A DNA stretch of 64,000 nucleotides from Hermatobates lingyangjiaoensis (GCA_026182355.1 JAPFBL010000035.1:2313501-2377500); one strand, 5' to 3'. Positions 12,782-24,830 are shown, numbered from the stretch's first letter. Notes: generated by a model not told the origin, from the letters alone. Numbers and translations are program-made.

Positions 12782-13858
12782 GCCTCTAACTACTCTGAGG
12801 AGGGGATGTACCTAGTACTGGCGACCCGTAGACAGAGGTGTAATGGCCTGCAGTACACCCAGCCAACAGTACAGGGCAGGCTGCCCCAAGCGCGGTCAAG
12901 TAGCTATTACCTGACGATGTCAGAGGGAATTTTAACGTGCTTCGCCAGCTTGGCACCGTTGGCGGTACGGGGTGGTAGCCTCTTTTCTCTTGAGGAGAGT
13001 TTAAAAGTTTTCTTAAAGAGGGTTAAAGTGGTAGCTTGTACAGCACCATCTCGGTGGTGGGTCTTCAAACTACACCAACCGTCTAGAGCCCGAAGTGGGG
13101 ACACGCTCCTGCACAATAGGCTGGGTGTCCAATTTACGTTGTCGGTGACCCTGGGGTAACAATAGTGCCACACCGGGCCGTGCAGCTTACTCATTAACAT
13201 GCACTGGCTTATATACGTCTTTTCCGGGGCAAACAAGGGCCACTGACCCTACCTGTGCTGAGCAGGTTCATATAGCTCGCCAGTCCGGAGTTGACCGGAA
13301 CTCTTAAAATAATCGGTACTACGGGTGGGGGAAGCCCCTGGAGGAAGCTTTGCTTCTCCATCCATGCAATTGAGGTAGGATCGTAGTGGCTGTGGTTCCC
13401 ACCCAAGGTTGGGTAGACCTTCTTTCGCTGCGTGAGGAGCAGACTCTCCTCGGGCGGATGCCTCGCATAGCATCCAGGGGGAGCTGGCCCCAAGCATTTA
13501 CCAGTAGGTACGGACCACCATTCAGCTAATGTGGGCTGGAATATGGTTGTTGATTCTGATGGCCTCTGAAGGAACTCGCGGGATGGGTGTGAATGGTAAC
13601 CCTTTCTCGTACTTCACTAAATTTTCAAGGGGAGCGAGAAAAGATCTCGCTCCTCTTTGTCATTACGTCACGGTGGCGTTTAGCCAACAAGGGTATATCC
13701 CTTACAATAACATCTTAAGCCAGAGCACCCAAAACGATGCCCAAAGAGTTCAAATAGCAACCCCTGATCCCGGGGCAACTGGGAACTTTCCCTCTTCGGA
13801 GGGGGTCGACGAATCATCAAGGATCCTGTGGTAGACCCACGTGGGGGGTCGGCCATTC
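12782..13858. mobile_element. GC-rich 1077-bp insert with 14-bp target duplication, unidentified
   Basis: Perfect direct repeats AATAATTTTTAAGT at 12768-12781 and 13859-13872 bound it. The inside is far more GC-rich than the flanks and has no poly(A); it ends GGCCATTC. A 14-bp duplication suggests target-primed (LINE-type) insertion. ORFs on both strands (up to 117 residues) are not recognisable. It could be a non-autonomous retroposon or a LINE with most coding sequence deleted. Confidence 0.7.
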
Positions 13859-13872
13859 AATAATTTTTAAGT

Positions 13873-15670
13873 AACTCCTACGGTTCCTGTTTAGAGTATA
13901 TGTAAAATAAAAGAACAGACTAGAAGACATTTAGATTGAAATAGAGATTTATAATTAAATCTCTGATTTATTTTGTACTTTGTATGTTTAAAACAAATAT
14001 CTGTAAGTGAGTTATTTATTATTTATCCTTATTTGAGGATAAACTGATTGTACAATTTTTCAATATTGAGTTTCGACTAACTGTAAATAACGAATTTAAT
14101 AATTGTGACTAATTGCATAAGATATTTGTGTGCCTTAAGAAAGGGATATGATCTTATCAGATGTACTGGAGTAGGGGTTATTCCACCAGTTTCAGATGAG
14201 TTTAAACGACTCCAACTCCAGTACACGAATAAGACTGTATATCCGCTCTTTTATGTTGACTCTAACCTCTGTGGTATTAACAATATCCTTGGATTACAAC
14301 TGATATTACTTATTGAAACAAGAAAAGTATGTTTAATTTCTTAATCTATCGCTGCTACAAGTTGTATCTGAAAATAAAATGTTACCCTTCATGCTTCCGA
14401 GGAAGTTCATATTTAGCTGCACAATGCGCGCAGTCCACCTGAATATTATAATTACATTATGATCATTGAAACCACTTATAATAGGAATTATAATTTTTCA
14501 TCTATGCTATGACTAGGATTTTTGGACATTTTTTTAAAGAAAATAAAATTAGCAATGAAACCCCAGTTACTCTTTACACTACTATAAAAGCAAATGAAAC
14601 CTACAGTAATTACCTCTCGTATTACAATATACCAGGAAAGCGTATCAATAACTACATCAAAAACGAAGCTCAAATTTTATACCTACGTAATTACATTAAA
14701 TTAATTTCTTACTAAGCTTATAAGCAGTTATTGAAGTGATGCAGTAACCTATATTTTAATTCTATTTCAATTTATACTTTAAAAGCATTTTAATAAATTA
14801 CAAACATTTGTTTAAAGTAACAAACATTAACAGGGTGAAATATAGATGTTCGCACTCAAATTATGCTGATGCGATGGTATGAAACAGAAAAATTGGTTGG
14901 TAGGACAAATATAATTTGTGATATGCAATCCGCAGTAATATGGTAGTCTATAATTCCATATGAGCCCTTCATAAACACTTGACAGAACTTCTAGTTTTAT
15001 ATAAAATATATTTTTCTATGACCACTTTTAACTGCCATATGATCTCAAAAACTATATTCGGAAGAACACTGAACTTTCTTGATTTTCTTCTCTTATTTGC
15101 AATATAGAATTCAATCATTAATTTTTTAATTAATTAATACTTAATTATTATTTCATTATATTTTATGAAAAATTTCCTGTAAAATGAAAGAATTAAATAA
15201 TTCGTAAAGGAACTCTAGTTAAAGATAACTCGATTAAAAGATAAAAAGGAACATAATAACCAATCACCTAATAATATTGTAGAATTAAATAACAGCTTAC
15301 AATAAATTCTTTAGTGAAATTTGCTTACATATATTAAACTATAAAAATAAATATTTGTTGTTTTGGAGGTGTAATTTATACACCAAAGATACCTAAGTTT
15401 TGCTATAAGCTAGAATGATGAGCACAACTGTTTTCAAGGTTACTAACAAGATAATGTTTACTAGCTAGAGTGTCAGTCAAAGTCACTTAGTAGATAGGGA
15501 CAAAAGTAGTTTAAAAAGTTATATCCATTATAGAAGTGGTTGACTGAAAGATTATAAAGAAAAGATGATCGCAATGGATCATGGATCAATTAATTGAGTG
15601 ATTTACTTAATGAATTTCTTCTGTTAGTTTAAAAACTGTGAACGACTTGCTTGGTTAGTAATGATCCCGT
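13873..15670. other. AT-rich DNA without recognisable genes
   Basis: Short ORFs only. The 14825-14960 stretch (GGTGAAATATAGATGTTCGC onward) is a diverged duplicate of 11440-11560 (AGGTAAAATATAGATATTCG onward); neither resembles a known element. Confidence 0.5.
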
Positions 15671-15673
15671 GTT

Positions 15674-15868
15674 TAGGTTAGGTTGCAGAGGCACTCACTA
15701 GAGAACACACATGACCTGAACATTGGCCCTTTGTCATACCGAACAATAAGCATTCTGCATTGGGAGTCCTACATTTTGTGTAACTCAAGTGTATTTACCG
15801 TAGGGATCTTTAACGAGTACCTGACATCGTACAGGCTCGAGACCGACGGCTTATCGTCCTCGTGACTT
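15674..15868 (-). mobile_element. SINE copy, 5'-truncated
   Basis: TTAGGTTAGGTTGCAG, TTGGGAGTCCTACATTTTG and ACATCGTACAGGCTCGAGAC are aligned in the same order as in the full copy; the tRNA head is absent. Confidence 0.78.
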
Positions 15869-16159
15869 ACGTGTCGCCATAAGGTACTAACATGCGAGCC
15901 ACTCCGAAGACAAGCGAGAACTGAGTCTCATTCAACAGACGTTTGGCAGTGTTGCCACCTTACAAAGGGGAAGAAGACGAGGAAAAATTTAAATTAATGA
16001 AAATAATGAAAGAACAAATGAAATGAATGTTATTATACAAATAACTTCTGCTTTTTAAAAAAATAAGGGAATAATATTAATAGTTATAGCATATTTAAAA
16101 GAAATGTAAAAAAAATGATAACAATATATATATTGTTCTTGTTAAAAAATCAATACGAA

Positions 16160-16227
16160 AGAATTGAAAGAATGCTTGTTACGGTTAAAAGATGTTAGTC
16201 TTTTCTCCCTTTTCAAAGTGTGGTTTG

Positions 16228-16269
<42 letters not shown>

Positions 16270-16400
16270 TTTCCTATAAACACGTGAAATAACAATCAAT
16301 GATCAAACCACAATATGAAATGGGAAAACAAGACTAAGATCTTTCAACCGTAACAAGCGGTCTTCGTCAGAGTCAATAACCCAGCAGTTGGGTTTACTAG
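16160..16400. mobile_element. Family A arms around a (TA)n tract
   Basis: A decayed right arm (16168-16222) is followed by (TA)n (about 16223-16266) and a complete left arm that starts with GATTTCC/ACACGTGAAATAACAATCA and ends after the core at 16374. It lies inside the hAT-like element 15947-16709. Confidence 0.75.
16332..16374 (-). ncRNA. Hammerhead-like motif, best family A copy
   Basis: Minus-strand order: stem I GACU, core CUGACGA, extra A, stem II GACCG/CGGUU closing a 7-nt loop, GAAA, palindromic AGAUCU, cleavage-type U, stem I AGUC. Every element of the fold is intact over 43 nt. It lies in an isolated left arm flanked by (TA)n. Confidence 0.6.
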
Positions 16401-16714
16401 CTATAGTGAGTGTCAGTCAAAGTCACTTAGTAGATAGGGACAAAAGTAGTTTAAAAATGTATATCCATTATAATGGTTACTTGCATATTATAATGGAATA
16501 GGAGATTTCTATTCTTAGAAAGCTAAGCTTAACTGCTATCGTTAATTATTCTTCATTATTATTTACTTGTTCACAGCAAAACATTTTTTTATTTATTTAT
16601 TGCTTATTTTTGTTACTTATTAATATTAATTATTTTTTCTTATTTACTTCTGTTTCTATTTATTTTATTTGTTTCTTGTTTTCCCTCCCTGAGTAAGTTG
16701 GCAACCCTGACAGG

Positions 16715-19184
16715 GTGTGTCTTGAATGAATGTTCAATCCTCGTTTGATTTTTTAGACGTTGAATTTTATTTCTGGTGTTTGCTGGAGATTCTAGTAATT
16801 TATGGATATGTACAAAAGAACCAGAAGAACATGAAATTTAAATCGTGGTCAGTTCTTTTGTTGCGGTTAGTAAAGAAGAAAAACATCAAGCATAAATGAA
16901 AATAAAGAGGATGTAAAGACAAGAAATGGTTGGAAAGCGATTCTTAAACAGACTTTCAGAAAGTTAATACAAATAATCTATGCGTTCGATTTTTTTCTAC
17001 TATATTTATTCTTGAGCATAATGTAATATACATTTCCTACCCTTTATATTTTAATATAAGGGGTGGAGAGTTCCAGTGAATTTATTTAGGGATACGGAGA
17101 GAAAAAAAAGTTTGGGAACTACTGGACTTGATATGACTTCTGACTGCAGCCTGGTGAAATCCCCTGGGATATCCAGCTGTATAACATTAAAGAAAATCAA
17201 AGCAGTGCCTTTCATAAACTAGGTTACAATTTTTGAAAACAATTTGACAACAAAACTTATTTTTGCATAACCCTAAATTCTACAATTAAGTAAAAATTAT
17301 TGAACTTCGTAGAATTTATTACTAGAGCAATTGTAGTGTGATATATAATTTGCATAGTCAGGAATAAGAAGACGGATTAGATGGATCCGTCTTATTTAGG
17401 AATTTTGGGGTAATAAATTACTTACGGAGTCACATTTAACCATGCGTTATTATAATTATCCATTTTTGGACAAGATTTTGTTTTTATAAAAGATTTAATA
17501 AAAATAATTCAAAAAACTGAATTAATATTGAGTTATTAATTACTATTTTGAAACCCTATCAAGTTTATTAATATTTAGGGATAAGGACTTTGATAAACGA
17601 TAAAGACACAATCAGAGTAAGAGAGCTTGCTAGAAGATCATCAATTTAATCAATGTTTGGAATCAAGGGCACTGATAAAATGAAGAAGATGCAATCAAAG
17701 CAATAGGACTTGCTTTAAGAACATCGAGTTAAACTATATTTGAATTGAAGACCATTAGTAAAGATGATGCAATCGAAGCAAGAGCACTTGTTCGCTTGTT
17801 CTAACTCAAGAGAAGTTGAACGGTAGCACTATGAAACACAAGTGATGTCATCTTAAGTAGACTAGAGGTTCTTAGCGCTTCCCAGCACTTTCAAACTGCA
17901 GATAATGGAATGTGGTATATTTTATCAGCAACTGTTCATTTTTTGACGTCCAATATGATTAATCAATACAATTTCTATCGATTACATAAATATTTTTTCT
18001 ATTTTAATGATTTAAATTATTTAATTATAGATTTTCGAGCGTACCACATTTTGTGACCCCTATTCCGTAGTCCTGTTCATACCAAACACGAGAATAAAAT
18101 GTAAATAATTCACAAAGCAAGACAGAGTATCACATAAACACTATGATTGTAGTACAAAACTGACCCATAGCTTCACTATCTTTAATCAGAAATAATGATT
18201 CATACTTTGAGTCTAGGATAAAAAAATGGCTAACCCATGAAAATTATCTTTAGTGAGAAGTAGAGTAGACGGTTGTTATTCGCCGATGTTACGTCCTCGG
18301 ATGTTACGTTCAAGAACAGACCGAGAAAATCCGCGAATGTAAGATGCAGTTTTAATACTCCCATGTAAGATAGCATATATATATATATATATCCTAGAAT
18401 ATGCTCATCAAACAGATATTAAAAACAAATTGACTCATTAATACAGTAATAAAACATGCTAATGTTGCAATATGATAATATCATTACTAATACGTACTGT
18501 AAAAAAAATATATAAATTAGCTTTATATTTGAAGACTGGAATTCTTTACTGACAGTAAAATATTGTTGTTAACCGTCTAAAGTCATTCTCTGTGTGCTCG
18601 GTAAACAATCAATAGAAAATGGAGTAAATTTTGAAGGGCAAACCTATGAAATCTGGTACAAACGGTTAATAGTAAACAAAAACTTTCATGTATATGCGTA
18701 ATGCGTATACACGAGATGGGTATGCACTTAAAAAGAACAACTTAACTGGCATTGTTATTTTGAATTATTTTAAATTTATTTATGCATTGTGAATGTGAGT
18801 GTTCTTCTGTCAAAAATGGTTTAGAAATTTTCGAGAAGACCAACGAAAGCCAAACCGCGAGTATGCGGGGATGCGTACCGTGAAACGCGAATATGCAAGT
18901 GGTAATTATCTAGTTACCAATAATGGCATCGAACCAGGAATGTGTAGACACAGAAATATCCCAATTTATATGGTAGATATTCCTTTTCGGTATTTTATCT
19001 GCTAGTATTCATTGTAACATACATAAAAAATAACTACATATAAAATACACGTCTTAGTGATATCAGTAAACTCATGTGAATTAATCAATTTGATAATATC
19101 ATTCTAATCTGCAAGCATTTCGCTGAATAAAGGTGAAATAAAAAAAAATAAATAAAAAATGATAAACTGGAATAGGGTGTTTAC
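16715..19184. other. AT-rich DNA without recognisable genes
   Basis: Probably intron of the anoctamin gene on the minus strand, since it lies downstream of the 19295-19185 exon. Apart from the hAT-type end near 17.1 kb and a TA tract near 18.38 kb nothing is identifiable. Confidence 0.45.
17050..17130 (-). mobile_element. hAT-type terminus
   Basis: AAGTTTGGGAACTACTGGA is, on the minus strand, the common CAGTAGTTCCCAAACTTTT end. No partner end was found. Confidence 0.3.
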
Positions 19185-19295
19185 TTGTAAAGGAGCTCTC
19201 ATGTTGAGCTCTTCGGCATAGTGGCACAAGACTGGCCAAGTAGCGTGAAGCTTCAGGAAGTAGACCAACTTACGGTTTGAACTAGCAACTATTTC
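19185..19295 (-). CDS. Anoctamin (TMEM16) exon, next coding exon
   Basis: This exon encodes 37 residues beginning EIVASSNRKL, with the anoctamin signature YFLKLHATWPVLCHYAE followed by LNMRAPLQ. In family members this block directly follows the NLR..GLELE helix, which is exactly how the exon at 34679-34413 ends. The acceptor is strong: a long pyrimidine run and TTGCAG immediately before the GAA codon. The donor is CAA/GTAAAC. Length is 111 bp, phase 0 at both ends, so the spliced product reads GLEMEQ-EIVASS without a break. The transmembrane exons that should follow would lie at lower coordinates on this strand; I could not identify any between 1 and 19184. Confidence 0.85.
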
Positions 19296-20159
19296 CTGCA
19301 ACAATAAAAAAAAAACAAAATAAGAATTTCTATAAGACATTAATAAGAAATCAAGCAGATAATTCTAATTTAATTAATTTATAATACAAACAATACTGAG
19401 CTGAGAGATCGCTTTCTTCGTTAGATTATTGTCAAATTAGGTCAACTGGAAAAAAAGATAGAAATTTCAAACTCGAAACTAAAAACCGAAGAGATGACAA
19501 TTAGTTCTTGTGGAATAATATTTTTCTTAGAATCAAAGAAAGGAAAAGGTTTTATCTCCATTTGACTGTTCTATTCATTTCTTGCTGGCGCTCCACATTT
19601 TATTCCCATGAATCCAATATTTCATTTCTTCACTTTAAAGACCTTCATTTAACTTCCTTATTACCTTTCTTTACGCTTCATTTTTCCTGCCTTCACTATC
19701 TACTTACCATTACTCCACCTCAGAAAAATAAAATATTTCTTCCCTTAGAATTTAGTCTAATAAAAGTATTGAACTCCTTACTTTTAAATAAGTTTTACAT
19801 TTTTTTTTAAATATTACTCTAGAAATTTATTTTAAAAGCTGGTGTGAGACACACACCTTCTATTTTCGTCACATTATAAATATGTATTTTTATAAGTCAC
19901 AATTACTACCGAGCAATTCACTTCAATATCCTGACGATTTATCTCGAAATAACATAGTGGGTTTAGTGTATTTTTGTGTTTTTTCTCTGTAATTATGGCT
20001 TAATTAGAACGTTGAATAATTTTCAATAAATCACATATAAATATATATATATATATATGTTTAAATATTATATATGTTTTAAATCGTTATTGCTTCATTT
20101 ACTATTCTTCTCTTCTGTTATTTTTATTTGCTTTTATTTGTTCTTTTTCGTTATTTTTC

Positions 20160-20344
20160 TCTCGTAGTTAGTAGCTTACCTAGGGCGGCCGGCGTGTTCA
20201 TCGCATTCGGCCTACGACCACAGTTAGCTTCAGCTACTCAAAGGGACTACTTCTGCCCGATGACGACGACTGTCGAAATATCGTTGTGAGTCTTTTATGT
20301 GTGTCTTTATTTGTTTTTCTCTTTCCTGTGTGAATATATATATA

Positions 20345-20380
<36 letters not shown>

Positions 20381-20720
20381 AAATATTATATACCATGATA
20401 AACGAAAAACGGTCCGGCAGGACAATTAACAATTAAAATAAGCAGTGACACATAAACAGAAACACAACAAGACTCACTTTTCAATATTTTGACGTAATGG
20501 CGGTCGTCCCTCAGGAGAAGAGTGAATTGACTGGGGACGACAGTCAACTAAAGAAACTCACTGGGTGGGGCTAAAGCAGTGTTGCCGCAAAGGAGACAAT
20601 AAAAAAGGAGTAGGAAGTCGAGGCAAAAATAAATAAAAATGTTTTGAAAGGTAGAAAAAGGTTAGAAAACAAAAAATAAAGAAAATATATAAAATAATTA
20701 AAAAAAAAAAATAAATAAAT
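20160..20720. mobile_element. Family B-like inverted pair with A-rich tail
   Basis: A plus-strand core at 20257-20280 and a minus-strand core near 20470-20500 flank (TA)n at 20337-20376. After the second arm comes CAGTGTTGCCGCAAAGGAG and a long A-rich stretch (20595-20735). The same order (CAAGCGCAC-like block, TGTTGCCGC, A-rich) is seen at 46.7 and 63.2 kb. Confidence 0.5.
20257..20280 (+). ncRNA. Hammerhead-like motif, family B relative
   Basis: CCGAUGA (one core change), extra C, GAC/GUC with loop GACU, GAAA, UAUCG. The inverted partner on the minus strand near 20500-20470 keeps a GACG/CGUC stem after CUGAGGG. Confidence 0.3.
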
Positions 20721-20862
20721 AAAAAATATTAAAAAAAAACTAACGATTTAAATTTAAGCCAGGTTTCGAGCGTGCCCAAGGAGCCAAAGTGGGCTTCCTC
20801 AGAAGCTTTTAAGTAAAACTTTGTTGTTATCATATATATATCATATTTATTATTATCATATT

Positions 20863-20867
<5 letters not shown>

Positions 20868-20907
<40 letters not shown>

Positions 20908-21035
20908 ATGATCAAGCCACAATTTGAAATGGGAAAAGTCTAAGATCATTCAACCGTAACAAGCGGTTTGTTTTCCATTTCATATTGTGGTTTGATCATT
21001 GATTGTTATTTCATGTGTTTATGTGAAATCTTTAC
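20868..21035. mobile_element. Short family A fold-back lacking the core
   Basis: (TA)n up to about 20906, a left arm to AACAAGCGG, then a direct switch to the right arm TTGTTTTCCATTTCAT...TTTCATGTGTTTATGTGAAA. CUGANGA is deleted, so no hammerhead can form. Confidence 0.75.
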
Positions 21036-21039
21036 ATAT

Positions 21040-21240
21040 ATATATTGTAAACAGGAAAACAATCCAAAAGGACAACAAACGTTTCACGATGAATCACAAA
21101 CACAGAACTAAGGTACAAACACACTTACTGTCTCTAATTTTCGGTTGAACCGTCATCAGTAGAGTTGAGAAAGGGACACCAAGCGCACTTGTGAAGCGAC
21201 GAACACACTTGCGTTCGAAAAGTGTGTGGACAATAACGGA
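21040..21240 (-). mobile_element. Family B single arm
   Basis: The arm has CACTTACTGTCTCTAATTTT, the core, then GAGAAAGGGACACCAAGCGC. A copy-specific tail with AACACACTTGCG follows. No inverted partner is seen nearby. Confidence 0.6.
21131..21164 (-). ncRNA. Hammerhead-like motif, family B
   Basis: Minus strand: CUGAUGA (21159-21153), extra C, GGUU/AACC with a one-base loop (or GGU/ACC with loop UCA), GAAA, AUU, A, GAGAC. Stem I is weakened by one mismatch at its base. Confidence 0.4.
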
Positions 21241-22930
21241 TCCCATTTGAATAATTTAATTCTCAAAACCTAATGAAACAGAACGGCATTATATGTAATT
21301 TTCGAAAATAAAAACACTTTTGTTATAAAAATGACCACATTGGCCTATGACGACTAAAATTATTCTTTTACGTAGAAATATAATTGAATGAACATATAGT
21401 TTAAAAAAATGTACAAATACTGCGCAATATTTTGCAAGACAATTGACCAGATGACCTAAGGCTCTATTGAGTATATTCTCTTTGATGCTACGTAGGTTGA
21501 GTGAATCGATATGAAATATCTGTTCTTCTTTTTTGCCATCATGTTTCTTCGATTTGAATGCTTTCTCCCTAAGCTTATTGGCTTCTTTATTATTGATTAT
21601 TCTTCTTTCTGGTGCAGAATGCCATTTGTTTAAAAAATAGGGCAAACAATTCAAACAATCCTCAACTATTTCTTTAGATTTATTGCCTAATAGAAGAGAG
21701 GAGAGCAATGTTGGCTGAATGGGTGGGCTACTGAGATATCGAGTAAATGGTGGGGTCTTCGTTGGTTTATAGAGAATGTGGTTAGAGGGTTATTGCGTAA
21801 TGGGTGAAATGGGGCAATATTCGTCCAATGGTATGATAGGTAACGACGGGCGAATTAGTGGTTCGTTTCTTGGGTGGTCAGCCAGAGAAGATGGTTAGTT
21901 CTGTATCCTACACATAATTTGATCGGTCAAATTTATATTATTTCTAAATAGGCCCACCTATAAATAAATTGGGACATAAATAGGCCCAATGTGAGAAGCG
22001 ACTCACATTTTTCTACCTGATGATGAGGCAATCAAAATATAGAATGAGTGTCTGTAATTTCTATTATGTGGGCTCTTTCTGTGAAATTGGTTTATATATA
22101 TCAGTTCAGAAATGCGCATGAGAAAAAACCAATTGAAATTGATACTTTTAATGCTTACCATTATCAATTAAACTATCATCAGAAGAAAAGAAAAGAGCAG
22201 ACCAAGTTCATTAAGCAAGCGACAGATGCGGATTCTATACTTATACCTCTGGCGGTGTATTTGTTGCCCCACTTTCTTACCCTGACGACAGTTTAATCAT
22301 ACTTTAGACACTGTAAGTCTGTGTCATTCAGTCGTTTGTTTCTCAACTGTATTCCTCAACTTCGTCGCCTGTTTGTTGATAGTTTTTCAACATATAAATA
22401 ATACAAAATCATTATCTCAGGAGTGAGAAAGGTAATTACATCTCTTGTAAGAGTGATGACCATCAAGATTAAAATTACATGTCTCATCTGCAGACTGAAC
22501 TGAGTCCTAATGAAGAAGAAACTAATTTTAGAAAATTATATAAAGAGCCAACCATAGTACTAAAAACCCGGTAACCGGTAATGTCAAACAAACCTGACGA
22601 AGGTGTTACCCGATTCACCCTAATTTACATCTAAAAATTCTCACCAGACATAAAATATTATTATACATTTATTATATAGCAAAATATACTATAGGACACA
22701 TAAAAAATGTGCTTTTATATTACTAAAAATATAAATGCTGTCATTGAAGGTTATCGATGAAGTGGAGGATCAAAGTATTATTGTATGATATCAGGTTTGC
22801 TTTTGATGTTTGATAATGTTACAAACTATAATTGTTAAATATGTAAACCTCCGACTACAATAACAACATATCACTGAAAAACTTAATAATTTAAAGGAAA
22901 TCGTATAAGTTGTGATGGGAATAATGAATA

Positions 22931-23252
22931 TTAGGTTAGGTTGCAGTGGCAGTCACAGGAGAGACACACATGCGCCGATAATTGCCCCTTTGCGTGACAC
23001 CCACACAATGACCATTCTACATTGGGAGTCCTACATTTTGCCTGACCCAAGTGTATTTAGAGTAGGGATCGTCAACGATTACCTAACATCGTACAGGCTT
23101 GGTAATGATGACTCGGCAACATCCTCTCTGAGGGACGATGTGCTCCGATTTTCTCACCTTCTGCGTGAATGAATCATGGGTCAAACCGGATATTGAACCC
23201 CATATCTACTAGTCCAGAGATCAGTATGTTGCCTCTGGGATACCCGGCTGCC
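22931..23252 (-). mobile_element. tRNA-derived SINE, full copy with target duplication
   Basis: Flanked by perfect 10-bp repeats ATAATGAATA (22921-22930 and 23253-23262). On the minus strand it begins GCAGCCGGGTATCCCAG; the A-box-like TATCCCAGAGG is at 23242-23232 and the B-box-like GGGTTCAATATCC at 23200-23188, at tRNA-like spacing. The body contains AGCCTGTACGATGTTAG, and the 3' end is CAACCTAACCTAA. Transcription by RNA polymerase III and mobilisation by a LINE are expected from the SINE class, not shown here. Confidence 0.88.
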
Positions 23253-24194
23253 ATAATGAATAGTTATTTTTATCTCTTCGTAAATGTCACTAATTCTCTC
23301 AATAGCTAACTAAACACCTAAATCAGAATAGAGTTAAGTCTTCTAATTGTGTGGCTTAATTGACTTTTTCTGTTCATGCTTAACTTATTTTATATTAATC
23401 ATTAGCTGTTAATGGTCCATCTCTTAGAGCTAGAAACATACGAGTATTTATGCGTGACTTTGATTATAATTTTACTAACGTTAGAATATTGTAACCCAGA
23501 TTTAAATTCATTCTAGTGATGAAAATTGAAGAGTTATTAAAGTGTAAAATAAATTAGTTTTTTTCGTTACCAAGCAATTAGATTGGAGCTAGACATTCGT
23601 GACAGTGCAGATAGTGTACGGGAATGAGAAATTGAGCGTGACAGGTTCAGGCCATGTGTTTCCTCTTATCTTCTCCTCCTAACAGCAACAATGCTAACCA
23701 ATCTCAAACTAATTGACGATTTCTCTCACCATTAATCCTATAGCATGACTTCATTAAAAATCATCAAAACTAAGTAAATACTTAAATAGAGTTTTAGTTT
23801 ACAAGTCATGGATCACCCTGACGACAAAGAATTAAATTCAACATAATTATTAATATTTTATTTTCATTCTCAAGTTTAGAAATAATTCATATTCTAAATA
23901 GAATAAGTAGAACTTTTTTCTGCTATTTTCAGTTCAACTTACTAATTTTGTTATAAAATAGTTTAGCAATATTTGAGTGTTTTAAATACCAATGATAAGG
24001 CCAAAGATTTCTGCATTTCAATAAGGGATGATTTTTTTTTATTTCGTTGTTTTATATTCCAAGGATTCATAAAATTCATAAAAGCCTGATGTATGCAATT
24101 TGTGGTAATGTATTTTAGTTCAAGTTATGCCAGGTGCACCCTAAAAGCTCTGAATAATTACGCTTTTTATAGTTACAATTTAAGTAGCTTACAG

Positions 24195-24365
24195 TAAACT
24201 TCTGACAAGAGAACACACATAGGCAAAACCTTCGCTATTTGTGATATTACAGAATGAACATTCTACGTTGGGAGTCCTAAATTTTACCTAACTGAAGTGT
24301 ATTTGGAGTAGAGATCTCTAACGAATACCTGACATCCTACAGGCTCGGGACCGGTGGCTTAACAC
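24195..24365 (-). mobile_element. SINE body fragment
   Basis: TTGGGAGTCCTAAATTTTAC, GAAGTGTATTTGGAGTAGAG and TACAGGCTCGGGACC identify it. It abuts the R1-like LINE fragment at 24388. Confidence 0.72.
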
Positions 24366-24387
24366 CATCGAGGACTCGACAGTCTTT

Positions 24388-24830
24388 GTGTCGGTGAGTA
24401 GGATATCCAGGCAAACATGGAGGATAAGACCCAAGCGATGCATCATCCTTTATAATGCGGTTTTTAACGCCATTGTCAGCTATGGTGCACTGCTATTGGG
24501 ACTTTACATGAACAGCGGTAATATAAGACTTTTACTGTCAAAGCAAAGGATTGCCCTTGTAAAGGTCGCCAAGAGCTACTGGTCTGCCTCAGCCCTAGCA
24601 TTAGAAGTTATAGTAGGACGAATGCCGATTGATAATTTAATTAAATTGAAAGTGGAAAGATATAGGCTAAAAAAAGGACTTCCTCTGTGTGGGCACATAG
24701 GACTCCAAGGACTAATGGGGACATGAAAGACAGATTAAAGGAGCTGAAGAATTGGGCACTGGGCCTCTGGGAAGCACGATGGGCTGCAGGTGAGACAGGA
24801 AAATTGTATAAGTATAAGTATAGTATAAGT
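24388..24830 (+). pseudogene. R1-type LINE fragment, region after the reverse transcriptase
   Basis: The frame at 24388-24726 reads ILYNAVFNAIVSYGALLLG, LLLSKQRIALVKVAKSYW and SALALEVIVGRMPID, the block that follows the RT in R1-clade non-LTR retrotransposons (tyrosine/threonine-rich QR.AL..V..aYrT.S.eAL...G..P). A frameshift near 24700 leads to ELKNWALGLWEARWAAGETGK, also typical. The expected GRWT then breaks into a (TAAGTA)-type simple repeat at about 24809-24850. Neither the RT catalytic part nor the endonuclease is present. Confidence 0.75.

Larger units (their letters stand above)
15947..16709. mobile_element. hAT-like non-autonomous element
   Basis: Ends CAGTGTTGCCACCTTACAAA (left) and CAGGGTTGCCAACTTACTCA (right, inverted) then GGG; about 18 of 22 bases match. 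The CAGGGTTGCCA end is common among hAT elements. The 8-bp flanks ACGTTTGG and ACAGGGTG agree poorly, so a duplication is not established. It carries a nested family A copy. Confidence 0.5.

Noticed and set aside
12806..13834. Overlapping ORFs of 80-117 residues on both strands
   Set aside because: They overlap in several frames in a GC-rich insert where stops are rare; none resembles a known protein.
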